64,000 nucleotides of DNA from Pedobacter psychroterrae (GCF_004331695.1 NZ_SJSL01000002.1:1178001-1242000); one strand, 5' to 3'. Positions 52,019 to 60,951 are shown, numbered from the stretch's first letter. Made by a program: numbers and translations. The notes: generated by a model not told the origin, from the sequence alone.

Positions 52019-53839
52019 ATGGATTTTAAAAATATTTTTATGGACAATCTGCCCGGCCTCTGCTGGATTACGGATAGTCATAATGTGCTGAAATATGCCA
52101 ATAAGTATTTTCTTAAAAATTTTAATCTGTCTGAAAATGTATTGGGAAAGAAGCATGAAGAGATCTTTGGACAGGATATAGCCCAGGGCAGTCATGTAAA
52201 CAATTTGGAAGTATTGCGAACAAAGCAAAATTATGAATTCTATCAGACTATCAGAGATGAACATGGTCATCCACGCTATTTTAAGACTTACAAGTTTCCG
52301 CTGATCGGTACTGAAGATGATATGGTTGGCGCGATTAGTTTTGATATCAGTAAAAACAAGCGGCTCGAGGATGAACTATATCAAAGTGACCTGCAGTTCA
52401 GGCAAGCTTTTGAGCATTCTCTGGTTGGGATGGCACTGATCAGCCCCGAAGGTAAATGGTTAAGGATAAATAAAAGCCTGTGTGATATGCTTGGTTACTC
52501 GGAGGAAGAGTTGCAGGGGTTTTATATACAGGACATTACCTATGCAGATGACCTGGAGGATAATATAAGTTATTTAAGACAGCTTAAGGATGGTAAGGTT
52601 GATAATCTGAAGGTAGAAAAACGCTACATTCATAAGGATGGTTCTTATGTATGGGTAATGATCTCGGTTACCATGCTGAAAGACAGTATGGGCTATCCGC
52701 TTCATTATGTTTCACAAATAGAGGATATCAGTAATAGAAAATCGATTGAAGAAGATCTTCAGTTAAGTGAAAAAAAATACCGTACTATTTTTGAAAATGT
52801 GCAGGATGTCTTTTATCAGACCAATCAGGAAGGGTTGGTTACTGAAATCAGTCCTTCAATTGAACATTATTCAGGATACCAAAGAGAAGAGATCCTGGGT
52901 AGAGATGTAGATAAGTTTTATTACTATACCCAGGACCGGGAAAGGATTATAGAAAAATTGCGTACCAGCGGATCGGTAATTGACTTTGAAGTCAGGTTAA
53001 AAACCAAAAACCACGAATTGCGCTACGCTTCCGTCAATGCTAGACTTATTATTGAAGATGGAATAATAAAGGGAACTGAGGGGAGTATGAGGGATGTTAC
53101 CACGAGGAAATTTCAGGAAAATGCATTGAAAGCATTAAATACTGAATTAACAGCTTCTAATGAGCAAAAGAATAAATTATTGTCAATTATTGGACATGAT
53201 CTCAGAAACCCAATATCAGGAAGCTTACAGTTGCTTGATTTAACGCTGACTGACTTTGAATCTACTTCGGCCGACGAAGTTCACAATTATCTCTCGATGA
53301 TGAAACATGAACTTTCGAATGCAAATGAATTGCTGGAAGATTTATTAAGTTGGGCGAAGGCCCAGTTTAATTCTGTTAGCTTTAGTCCCAATGAAATCAC
53401 AGACATTGCTGGTCTGATACGGAAATGCATTCATAACATTTTGCCCATGGCTGAAAAGAAAAGTATTGTGATCAGTCAGTCGGTAGCAGACGGATTAACA
53501 CTGACAGCAGATAAAGGTATGTTGGAAACGGTATTGCGAAATTTAATATCAAATGCTGTCAAATTTAGCAACAAGGGAGGGAATATTAACATCAAGGCAG
53601 TACCCTACCACAAAGGAGTGAAATTTTCTGTTGCTGACAACGGCCTGGGAATTCCAAAAGACAAAGCGCTGCAACTTTTTGTTAAAACATCTAATTATAC
53701 TACCTATGGGACAGCCGGAGAAAAAGGAACAGGCCTGGGCCTTAACCTTTGCTATGATTTTGTACTCAAACATGGCGGGCAATTGTGGGTTCATAGTGAA
53801 TCGGGAAAAGGAAGTACATTTTATTTCACCATACCCTGA
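52019..53839 (+). CDS. PAS-type hybrid-less sensor histidine kinase
   Basis: Cytosolic sensor kinase of 606 residues: three PAS domains (about 5-120, 128-250, 255-375), HisKA with H393 in SIIGHDLRNPISG and a HATPase domain with N-box VLRNLISNAVKFS. VADNGLGIPKDKA and EKGTGLGLNLCYDFVLKHGG complete the ATP site. It has no membrane segment and no attached receiver. No response-regulator gene is adjacent; the lone receivers at 17.6 kb and in the 4.4-5.6 kb phosphatase are possible partners only by inference. Confidence 0.93.
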   Translation: MDFKNIFMDNLPGLCWITDSHNVLKYANKYFLKNFNLSENVLGKKHEEIFGQDIAQGSHVNNLEVLRTKQNYEFYQTIRDEHGHPRYFKTYKFPLIGTEDDMVGAISFDISKNKRLEDELYQSDLQFRQAFEHSLVGMALISPEGKWLRINKSLCDMLGYSEEELQGFYIQDITYADDLEDNISYLRQLKDGKVDNLKVEKRYIHKDGSYVWVMISVTMLKDSMGYPLHYVSQIEDISNRKSIEEDLQLSEKKYRTIFENVQDVFYQTNQEGLVTEISPSIEHYSGYQREEILGRDVDKFYYYTQDRERIIEKLRTSGSVIDFEVRLKTKNHELRYASVNARLIIEDGIIKGTEGSMRDVTTRKFQENALKALNTELTASNEQKNKLLSIIGHDLRNPISGSLQLLDLTLTDFESTSADEVHNYLSMMKHELSNANELLEDLLSWAKAQFNSVSFSPNEITDIAGLIRKCIHNILPMAEKKSIVISQSVADGLTLTADKGMLETVLRNLISNAVKFSNKGGNINIKAVPYHKGVKFSVADNGLGIPKDKALQLFVKTSNYTTYGTAGEKGTGLGLNLCYDFVLKHGGQLWVHSESGKGSTFYFTIP

Positions 53840-53895
53840 AACTAATCATTATCACCTAATGTCAAGGAAAGTCTGAACTATCGAAGGATATTTTT

Positions 53896-53903
53896 TATAT
53901 TTG
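53896..53903 (+). promoter_or_regulatory. -7 box (TATATTTG) before the leader ORF
   Basis: Full TAnnTTTG match ending 4 bp before the ATG at 53908. A TTG at standard spacing is not visible. Confidence 0.45.
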
Positions 53904-53907
53904 ACCC

Positions 53908-54072
53908 ATGACTACATTAAAAATACATCTGTTGGTTGCTCGTTGCACCTGTCGTCATATTTTTAGTACATTTTGTTCAGGAATGCATTACTTCTCAAGT
54001 TTCAAGGCCTTTAATAAAATTTCCCCGTCCAGTTATTATTCTAATGGCCGGGGATTTGCCCGGATAAATTAA
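53908..54072 (+). CDS. Candidate leader peptide with Cys cluster (54 codons)
   Basis: A 54-codon ORF in the 313-bp gap between the kinase and the Rnk-like gene. It has an ATG directly behind a -7 box, and its early part reads LLVARCTCRHIFSTFCSG, with three cysteines in 11 residues. It ends TAA at 54070-54072, after a GC-rich inverted repeat. A regulatory leader whose translation senses cysteine supply is a possible reading, as such leaders precede sulfur genes in Bacteroidota. The downstream gene is not a sulfur gene, so it may be a detached leader. A real small protein is also possible. Confidence 0.4.
   Translation: MTTLKIHLLVARCTCRHIFSTFCSGMHYFSSFKAFNKISPSSYYSNGRGFARIN
54020..54055 (+). 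other. GC-rich inverted repeat overlapping the leader ORF end
   Basis: TCCCCG around 54021-54026 pairs with CGGGGA at 54050-54055, and inner CC/GG pairs extend the stem with a one-base bulge. The loop is about 14 nt. Only a weak T stretch follows (ATTTG), so it is not a convincing terminator but may be an attenuator. Confidence 0.4.
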
Positions 54073-54152
54073 GATTAATTTCATCAATGTAAGACTTTGA
54101 CTGGTCTTCATTTGCAGCTTTACATTTCAAATTCACAATAAATTAAACAATT

Positions 54153-54536
54153 ATGGAAAATAATGAGAGAAATCCTGTTTTAATAACCCGGGAAGATTTT
54201 GACTTAATTAGACCTTTTATAGGAGGAAGTTCCGATGATAATAATAAGATGTCGCTAAGTTATGAACTGAAGCGTGCTATTATTGTAAATGATGATGCTT
54301 TTCCACCATATACCATCAAACTGAATTCTCAGGTCAGCATTGTGGACATAGAAACACAAAAAATTTCAGAATTTACAATCGTTTTACCCAGGTACGTCAA
54401 TATGCCAGCAAAAAAAATCTCTGTTTTAAGTCCTATGGGTGCCGCATTGATAGGATTTAAAAAAGGAGACGAAGTAGAGTGGCAGATTCCTGCCGGGTTA
54501 AAAAGGTTTCAGATTTTAGATGTTGTCAATACTTAA
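54153..54536 (+). CDS. GreA/GreB C-terminal domain protein (Rnk-like)
   Basis: Protein of 127 residues with the FKBP-like C-terminal domain of GreA/GreB, as in Rnk: LNSQVSIVDIETQKISEFTIVLP, ISVLSPMGAALIGFKKGDEVEWQIPAGLKRFQIL. The first 50 residues are helical but short, so it lacks the full GreA coiled coil. It probably binds RNA polymerase near the secondary channel and modulates transcription. It is the first gene behind the leader ORF. Confidence 0.87.
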   Translation: MENNERNPVLITREDFDLIRPFIGGSSDDNNKMSLSYELKRAIIVNDDAFPPYTIKLNSQVSIVDIETQKISEFTIVLPRYVNMPAKKISVLSPMGAALIGFKKGDEVEWQIPAGLKRFQILDVVNT

Positions 54537-54654
54537 TTCTTTAAGAAAGCGATAGATTAAATTTTATGGGTTAAATTTAACACAAGTAGCTATTAAGATA
54601 TACTAGATTTAATTAACACTTGTTTTTATTTAATAAAAATCAATTATTATAATA

Positions 54655-54685
54655 TTGTTATGTCATTGATATTTCGTTACATTTG
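54655..54685 (+). promoter_or_regulatory. Bacteroidota-type promoter of the OM protein/lipoprotein pair
   Basis: TTG (54655-54657), 20-bp spacer, TACATTTG (54678-54685): a full consensus match. The transcript would carry a leader of about 105 nt with an imperfect palindrome at 54739-54753 (AACC-TCTAGA-GGGTT). Confidence 0.65.
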
Positions 54686-54794
54686 TGTCACATTTATTGT
54701 TTAACGATTAGAGACACTTTTTTTATTGAAAAAAATTAACCTCTAGAGGGTTGTTGAATTAACATACGCATAAGTTTAACCCAAAAATTCATAT

Positions 54795-55508
54795 ATGAAA
54801 AAATCTTTACTCTTTATCGCTGCGCTGGCACTCTCAGGAGTGGCGTATTCGCAACAGCCTGCGGTGCTTCCAGACAAGAATTCTTCTTTGGCAGCAGACA
54901 CCGGTGCTAATCTTCACCCGATCTCAATTCAGTTTCATGCAGGGACCCAAGGTTTAGGGGCAGATGTGAGATATGGTATTACACAGAAATTATCGCTAAG
55001 ACTTGGTGGAAGTACAAGTACGGCTATTAAAATGGATGATGCCGTTAAATTCTCTGGGTTTGATGCGAAAAATTCATTAAAAGCTGAGATGTCAAATTTT
55101 CACTTAATGGCTGATTATGCACCATTCAAAACGAATGCTTTTCAGCTTGTGGCAGGTGCTGCTTACCTTTTTAAAGCAGGTGGAGGGATGGAGTTTTTAC
55201 CAAACGGCACTTATAACTATGGCGATCTTAGCTTTACCGGCTCTGAAGTTGGCCAGTTAAATATTGATGTGTCATGGAAAGGCATAGCGCCTTACTTAGG
55301 TTTGGGTTTATTCAAAAGTTTCCCCAAAAAATTGTTTAATATAAACGTTGATCTTGGAACATACTTTCTTAAAGCTCCTGAAACTACAGTAATCGGTACT
55401 AAGCTACTATCCGAAAATTACAGGTTAGAGCCACAGTTAGATAAAAATATGGAAAGTTATCGTTTCCTTCCCGTAATTCAGTTCAACTTTAATTTCAGGA
55501 TTAAATAA
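54795..55508 (+). CDS. Outer-membrane beta-barrel protein
   Basis: Secreted protein of 237 residues with a signal peptide (KKSLLFIAALALSGVAYSQ). A series of amphipathic strands typical of an outer-membrane barrel follows, including ISIQFHAGTQGLGADVRYGI, KLSLRLGGSTST and FHLMADYAPF. It ends FLPVIQFNFNFRIK. No enzymatic motif is seen. Together with the lipoprotein gene 26 bp downstream it forms a surface pair; a shared role in uptake or adhesion is inference. Confidence 0.75.
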   Translation: MKKSLLFIAALALSGVAYSQQPAVLPDKNSSLAADTGANLHPISIQFHAGTQGLGADVRYGITQKLSLRLGGSTSTAIKMDDAVKFSGFDAKNSLKAEMSNFHLMADYAPFKTNAFQLVAGAAYLFKAGGGMEFLPNGTYNYGDLSFTGSEVGQLNIDVSWKGIAPYLGLGLFKSFPKKLFNINVDLGTYFLKAPETTVIGTKLLSENYRLEPQLDKNMESYRFLPVIQFNFNFRIK

Positions 55509-55534
55509 CCGTTACTCATCCAAACAAAAACAAA

Positions 55535-57346
55535 ATGATGAACAATATATACTCAACAATTAAATCTAAGGTATCGATTTTGCGACTTCCTTTGATGCTA
55601 GGCTTAATAATTCTTGCTGTTAATGGCTGTAAAAAGCCTACTGAAGGTATAAATCTTTTAGTGAGTACTGCGAGTTTGTTTAAAGCGCCCGTGCTGGTGC
55701 ATTTTGAAAATGCAAACACAACCTCAACCAACAAACCAGGTGATTTCACAGTTACTATCGGCGGTAAAGATGCCGCTTTAGTACAAATGGGCTCTGGCGG
55801 TAATGATTTTAAAGCTTCTCATGGATTCTTACCGCTGGCATTAAAAGCTTCTGCCAGTCCGACGTCTGCCAATCCAATTGTATTTAATGTACGTGCTGAA
55901 ATACCTGGCTATGCACCTGTAACCAAAAATATTACGATCACGAAGGATACAGTTTACGTGTATAATGTTCCGATGATAGAGTACTCAAAACCTATTAACG
56001 GAACCACTGTATTGCAAACTGAAACAGCTATCGCATCGGGAACAGTGTCTACAGCAGTGAGCTTAATCCCTGCCACGACGGCTTCACTACCTGAAAAAGC
56101 AACCATTACCATTCCCGCAGGAACACAGGTGATGGACGCGAACAATAATGTGATCAACGCAGCGCAGTTAAAATCAAGTATTGTTCAATATGGTAGCGGT
56201 ACACCAGCAATCGCCAATATTTTTCCAGGAGGTTTAGCTCCATCAAACGTTGTTGATGCCGCTGGTGCAGCAATACCTGGTGGTGTAAATTTTGTTACAG
56301 CCGGATTACTTAGTATAAATATGACTGCTGGTACTACACCAGTAAAAAAATTCTCTAAACCCGTAGATATTGTACAGGAACTTCAGCCAGGTCTGATTAA
56401 TTTTCAGAACGGTACAGCTGTAAAAGCAGGTGATGTAATACCTTTGTGGAGTTTGAATGAAGAAACTGGTCAATGGAAAGCTGAAGGCAATGCCTCGGTG
56501 AGTTTAGATGCAGTTACAGGTAAACTTGTTGCTAAATATGCTATTTCTCACCTTTCAGGATGGAATCTTGATTGGTCATGGTCAGCTTTTGGTGGCTATA
56601 ACTCAGTAGTTCGTCCTCTGGTAATTAATTTAATACCTTCACAGACACCTTGGGCGGGATCATACGAAGTACAATTGCAAACATCAAATGGAAACTATTT
56701 AGCCGGTTTACATTCGTATAGACCTGAGTATGACTTTTTTGAAGAAGGATCGCTGGTTAATAATAATCTATCGTATAAAAGTGTTAAAGGTAAATATGGT
56801 TTCAGTATACCATATGTGCCAAATATCAGCAGTGCCAAAGTTGTTGTATATGACAACAAGAATTATGCTAAGGTAGCAGAGAGTCCTTTATTCAATCCGA
56901 CTACAACTGGGCCGGTTACGCTGAATGTTACTGTACCAGCTCCACCTGAATACGTAAATATTACCGCTAGTTTTACCGGAAAATGTAGTACAAAAAATAT
57001 TGTTACGCCAATAACAGGCTGGTTTCAATTATACGATTCAACTGATTTCAGTTATATTTATGCCTATGTAAGCAATGGGGTTATCTATAGTGGAAGTAGC
57101 AATAACAACTCAAGCTTTAATGTGGATGGCAGTAAAGTTGGTGCAAGTTTAAAACTTGCTGTTGGTCACCAATATGCTATTTATACCTACAATAACTCTA
57201 AGTTCTATTCAACTGGTTCGTTTACATTGACTAAAGCAGGCTTTAACATTCCCGCATCGTCCAATGGATTTGAAGCAAAAACGCTTTATAATCAAAGTAC
57301 AAATACGTTAGAAATTACAGGTAATATTTTAGTCACCTGTAATTAA
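55535..57346 (+). CDS. Large surface lipoprotein with Ig-like repeats
   Basis: Lipoprotein of 603 residues. The signal ends LAVNGC (Cys32). It has an Ig-like beta domain early (FTVTIGGKDAALVQMGSG, then FNVRAEIPGYAPVTKNITI). Repeated beta segments follow, with a ZU5-like PEKATITIPAGTQVMDANNN and GQWKAEGNASVSLD, then more Ig-like domains. It resembles Bacteroidota surface proteins of unknown function. It is 26 bp downstream of the OM barrel gene and followed by a terminator. Confidence 0.78.
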   Translation: MMNNIYSTIKSKVSILRLPLMLGLIILAVNGCKKPTEGINLLVSTASLFKAPVLVHFENANTTSTNKPGDFTVTIGGKDAALVQMGSGGNDFKASHGFLPLALKASASPTSANPIVFNVRAEIPGYAPVTKNITITKDTVYVYNVPMIEYSKPINGTTVLQTETAIASGTVSTAVSLIPATTASLPEKATITIPAGTQVMDANNNVINAAQLKSSIVQYGSGTPAIANIFPGGLAPSNVVDAAGAAIPGGVNFVTAGLLSINMTAGTTPVKKFSKPVDIVQELQPGLINFQNGTAVKAGDVIPLWSLNEETGQWKAEGNASVSLDAVTGKLVAKYAISHLSGWNLDWSWSAFGGYNSVVRPLVINLIPSQTPWAGSYEVQLQTSNGNYLAGLHSYRPEYDFFEEGSLVNNNLSYKSVKGKYGFSIPYVPNISSAKVVVYDNKNYAKVAESPLFNPTTTGPVTLNVTVPAPPEYVNITASFTGKCSTKNIVTPITGWFQLYDSTDFSYIYAYVSNGVIYSGSSNNNSSFNVDGSKVGASLKLAVGHQYAIYTYNNSKFYSTGSFTLTKAGFNIPASSNGFEAKTLYNQSTNTLEITGNILVTCN

Positions 57347-57366
57347 TTTACTATTTACTAATCACT

Positions 57367-57400
57367 AAAAAGCCGGTAGCGTAAGCACCGGCTTTTTTAT
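57367..57400 (+). terminator. Rho-independent terminator
   Basis: GCCGGT (57372-57377) and ACCGGC (57387-57392) with a 9-nt loop, followed by six T. It ends the barrel/lipoprotein unit. Confidence 0.85.
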
Positions 57401-57464
57401 TGACCGAATACTTAAGAAGCAAATTGCAGGCTAACTTTTATTTTCAACAATAAAGGATAACTTT

Positions 57465-57869
57465 ATGGCTAATCAAAGATCAATGAAGAAAGAACTTGCC
57501 AATTTCGAAGATATCGTACTGTTTGTGGATAGTTTTTATAACAAGGTCCAGTCAGACGATCTGATCGGGCCGGTCTTTGACTCAGTGATTACAGACTGGC
57601 AACCACATCTTGAAAAGATGTATAATTTCTGGAATGCCGCTCTTTTCGGTGTGCCGGGCTTTAAAGGCAATCCTTTTGCAAGGCACGCGCCATTATCTCT
57701 TCAAGAGCATCATTTCGAACGCTGGTTACTACTGTTCCAACAAACCATTGATACCTATTTTGAAGGAACGATGGCCGAGGAAGTAAAAAAGAAAGCTGAT
57801 ATAATGGCAATCTTGTTTTTAAGCAAAATAGACAACATGAAAGGCGGAGCAAACAGGGTGATCGTTTGA
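57465..57869 (+). CDS. Group III truncated haemoglobin
   Basis: Heme protein of 134 residues, typical of group III (trHbP). Characteristic positions are FVDSFYNKVQSDDLIGPVFDSVI, KMYNFWNAALFG, GNPFARHAPLSLQEHHFERWLLLF (with the proximal histidine region) and a short C-terminal helix. Roles in NO or oxygen chemistry are proposed for the group. It is a single gene behind a terminator and 138 bp before the next gene. Confidence 0.92.
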   Translation: MANQRSMKKELANFEDIVLFVDSFYNKVQSDDLIGPVFDSVITDWQPHLEKMYNFWNAALFGVPGFKGNPFARHAPLSLQEHHFERWLLLFQQTIDTYFEGTMAEEVKKKADIMAILFLSKIDNMKGGANRVIV

Positions 57870-58007
57870 GCAATATTTGATAAAGTAACAAATAAGTTAC
57901 ACAACTATTAAGAAAATCGTATCTTGTCGGAAATAATTATTACATTATGACGTTTCTACAAAAACCAATTTTTAAAAATAGATGCTTACGCCCTCAGCTT
58001 TAAATTA

Positions 58008-60233
58008 ATGAAATTAACAAATTTTTCCGCTTCGGCTTTTATTGCCTTAGCAATGTTCTCTTGCGGACCCTCAGCTGACGAAAAAGCTGCGACACAAATG
58101 AAATCCATCATCGCTACGGAGCTAGCAGCAGATAATAACGGTGAGAATATATTCAATTCTGATGCCCGGCTTGCTTATCTGGATGCTGAGCTGAAGTCGG
58201 CCGATGCCTATACCGCCTTAAGGATAAATTACCAGCGTGCAAGTGTTTTTATGGAAAAAGGCGACATCAATAAAGCCGTTGAACTGTACTACCAGATCCA
58301 TATGGATTCTACAGTAAAGGGTTCTTATTTTGACCTGACCAGGTTAGAACCTGAGCTGGCTTTTGCTTATCTCAGAATGGGTGAAGTCAACAACTGTCTT
58401 AGCAACCATACTGCAGAATCCTGCATTTATCCTATTCAGGGAGGGGGCTTGCATAAAGATCCTGCGGGATCTTCCAAAGCGATCGAGATGTACGAGAAAA
58501 TTCTGGCAAGAAACCCTGATCAGCCTGATATTAGGTGGCTATTAAATATTGCCTACATGACACTTGGGAAATATCCCGATGGCGTACCCAAAAAGTACTT
58601 GCTGCTCAATCCTTATCCCGAAACAGATAAAGTGATTCCGTTCGAAGATGTCGCCGCAATTTTAAAGCTCAATGTAAACGACCGCGCAGGCGGAGTAATT
58701 ACAGAAGACTTTGACAATGATGGATACCTTGACATTGTGACCTCTGCATGGGATTTGAGGGACCCAATGCATTATTTTCATAATAATGCCGATGGCACAT
58801 TTACCGACCTCTCCAAAAAATCAGGCTTAAGTGCTTTTACCGGTAGTTTGAATATCAACCATACCGATTATAACAATGATGGTTTCAAAGACATCTTTGT
58901 CTTGAGAGGAGGCTGGAAGGGAAGGCTGGGCAATAATCACAACTCTCTTCTGAAAAATAACGGGGACGGTACTTTTACTGAGGTAACCATTCAGAGTGGC
59001 TTACTATCTGCTCACCCGACTCAGACTGCTACCTGGAATGATTTCAACAATGACGGCTGGGTCGATCTCTTTATAGGAAATGAAAGTATGCCTGAGGAAG
59101 CCCAGTTACGACATCCATGCGAGTTTTATATCAATAATCAGAACGGAACTTTTACAAATGTAGCAGCAGAAATGAAAGTAGATTTAACACGTTTTGTCAA
59201 GGGAGTCACCTCTGCTGACTATGATAACGACGGTTGGAAGGATATTTTCGTTAGCACAATGGAAGGACGGTTTCTTTTAAGAAATAAAGGCATTAAGGGC
59301 AAAATACCAGCATTTGAGAATGTGACCAAAAAAGCTGGTTTAGCGGAAGAAAAGAACAGTAGTTTTGCGACCTGGTTTTTTGATTTTGACAATGACGGCT
59401 GGCAGGATATTATTGTCTGTGATTATTCTTTTAAGAAGACATTGGCATTTACTGCAGGCGAGGAGGCGATGGGCAAGAGCTTGGTAATTAAGGGTCAGCC
59501 TTTTCTATACCGCAATAATGGCAACGGTACATTTAAAAACATAACCAATGAAGCTGGATTGTTTAAATCGGTATTTGCCATGGGCTCCAGTTTTGGTGAT
59601 ATTGACAATGACGGATGGCTGGATATGTTTTTTGGTACCGGAAACCCAAATTTTGATTCGCTCATCCCTAACAGGATGTTCAGAAACAATGGAGGTAACG
59701 GGTTTAACGAAGTAACCAGGTCAGCGCGTGTAGGAAGTTTGCAAAAGGGACATAGTGTTGCTTTTGCGGATCTTGATAATGATGGAGATCAGGACATTTA
59801 TATGGACCTTGGTGGCGCTTATGAGGGTGATGCTTTTCCAAGTGCATTGTATATGAATCCTGGTCAGAACAAGAATAACTGGATAAGCATCAACCTGGAA
59901 GGTATCAAGTCAAATAAGGCAGCCATTGGTAGCCAGTTGAAGCTGTCTGTAATGGAAGCTGGAAAGATGCGATATATTTATAGAGATGTTAATTCCGGAG
60001 GGAGCTTTGGATCTGCACCTTTCCGAAGAGAAATTGGTATTGGAGCGGCAACGGTGATCAATGAGATAGAGATCAAATGGCATGGCAGTGGCCTGGTCCA
60101 GAAGTTTAAAAATGTTAAGCCAAACCAATTTGTAAAGATTACGGAGGGCAGCGATGTGGTCAATCCTGTAAAACTTAAAACACTCAATTTTAAGAAGTTG
60201 GGGGCAAAAGCGCATCATCATATGGTAATGTAA
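58008..60233 (+). CDS. CRTAC1-family lipoprotein with VCBS/FG-GAP and ASPIC/UnbV domains
   Basis: Lipoprotein of 741 residues. Signal AFIALAMFSCGPS gives lipid Cys19. A TPR-like region (about 60-190) is followed by a seven-bladed beta-propeller with calcium-type loops: DFDNDGYLDIV, DYNNDGFKDIF, DFNNDGWVDLF, DYDNDGWKDIF, DFDNDGWQDII, DIDNDGWLDMF, DLDNDGDQDIY. The C-terminal ASPIC/UnbV domain has NWISINLEGIKSNKAAIG and IKWHGSG. Paralogues are often near SusC/SusD systems, not visible here. An 18-codon ORF (57947-58003) precedes the ATG by 4 bp. Confidence 0.9.
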   Translation: MKLTNFSASAFIALAMFSCGPSADEKAATQMKSIIATELAADNNGENIFNSDARLAYLDAELKSADAYTALRINYQRASVFMEKGDINKAVELYYQIHMDSTVKGSYFDLTRLEPELAFAYLRMGEVNNCLSNHTAESCIYPIQGGGLHKDPAGSSKAIEMYEKILARNPDQPDIRWLLNIAYMTLGKYPDGVPKKYLLLNPYPETDKVIPFEDVAAILKLNVNDRAGGVITEDFDNDGYLDIVTSAWDLRDPMHYFHNNADGTFTDLSKKSGLSAFTGSLNINHTDYNNDGFKDIFVLRGGWKGRLGNNHNSLLKNNGDGTFTEVTIQSGLLSAHPTQTATWNDFNNDGWVDLFIGNESMPEEAQLRHPCEFYINNQNGTFTNVAAEMKVDLTRFVKGVTSADYDNDGWKDIFVSTMEGRFLLRNKGIKGKIPAFENVTKKAGLAEEKNSSFATWFFDFDNDGWQDIIVCDYSFKKTLAFTAGEEAMGKSLVIKGQPFLYRNNGNGTFKNITNEAGLFKSVFAMGSSFGDIDNDGWLDMFFGTGNPNFDSLIPNRMFRNNGGNGFNEVTRSARVGSLQKGHSVAFADLDNDGDQDIYMDLGGAYEGDAFPSALYMNPGQNKNNWISINLEGIKSNKAAIGSQLKLSVMEAGKMRYIYRDVNSGGSFGSAPFRREIGIGAATVINEIEIKWHGSGLVQKFKNVKPNQFVKITEGSDVVNPVKLKTLNFKKLGAKAHHHMVM

Positions 60234-60302
60234 ACCAGTTGGCTTAATTAGCAGGATTCATTTTAATAATTAGGAACCTCAGCTAAATGATAATAAAAAT
60301 CT

Positions 60303-60310
60303 TAACTTTG
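60303..60310 (+). promoter_or_regulatory. -7 box (TAACTTTG) for the anti-sigma/cupin gene
   Basis: TAnnTTTG match 19 bp before the ATG at 60330; no TTG at the usual spacing. Confidence 0.4.
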
Positions 60311-60329
60311 TGCAAATCATTTATTTGAT

Positions 60330-60944
60330 ATGGGAAATTGGCAAGAACTAATGGATTCTGGCTTACTGGAGTTATATGTGCTTGGACAAGTAGATACTGA
60401 AGAAGCTTTATTTATTGAGAAAATGGCGGTCGCCCATACAGAGGTAAAGCGGGAAATAGAAGAAATTAGTTTGGCTCTTGAGCGATATGCCCAGGCGCAT
60501 GCAATTGAACCAGATCCGATTGTAAAACCATTTCTAATGGCTACTATCGATTTCTCAGACAGAATAAAGTCAGGTGAAAAGTCCGAGCTTGCTCCAATTC
60601 TGGACAGTAATGCTACGGCAGGGGATTACATCCGCTGGCTGGAGCGTCCTGATATGATCTTGCCTATTGACTTTGAGGATGATGTGTTTGCCAAGATATG
60701 GAGCTACACGCCTGAAGCAATTACGGCTATCGTATGGATTAAACATATGGCACCTCAGGAAGTTCACGACCATGAATCTGAGCGTTTTCTGATTCTCGAG
60801 GGAACTTGTGATATCTACGTTGAAGACCAGATCAATCATTTAAAACCCGGTGATTATTTCCAGATTCCACTTCATAAGCCCCATCATGTACTGGTCACTT
60901 CTGAAATTCCATGTAAAGTAATTCTCCAGCGCTTAGCTGCTTAA
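60330..60944 (+). CDS. Cupin protein with anti-sigma-like N-terminus (ChrR-like)
   Basis: Protein of 204 residues. The N-terminus (SGLLELYVLGQVDTEEALFIEKMAVAHTEVKREIEEISLAL) resembles the helical domain of RskA/ChrR-type anti-sigma factors. The C-terminus is a cupin: HMAPQEVHDHESERFLILEGTCDIYV with His-x-His and Glu ligands, then LKPGDYFQIPLHKPHHVL. Unlike ChrR it has no zinc-binding His/Cys motif in the N-terminal part. No ECF sigma gene is next to it, so its sigma partner, if any, is encoded elsewhere. Confidence 0.75.
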   Translation: MGNWQELMDSGLLELYVLGQVDTEEALFIEKMAVAHTEVKREIEEISLALERYAQAHAIEPDPIVKPFLMATIDFSDRIKSGEKSELAPILDSNATAGDYIRWLERPDMILPIDFEDDVFAKIWSYTPEAITAIVWIKHMAPQEVHDHESERFLILEGTCDIYVEDQINHLKPGDYFQIPLHKPHHVLVTSEIPCKVILQRLAA

Positions 60945-60951
60945 ACCGCCT

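Noticed and set aside
57947..58003. 18-codon ORF just before the CRTAC1-like gene
   Set aside because: Could be a leader peptide, but no -7 box or hairpin supports it; mentioned only in the evidence of the following gene.
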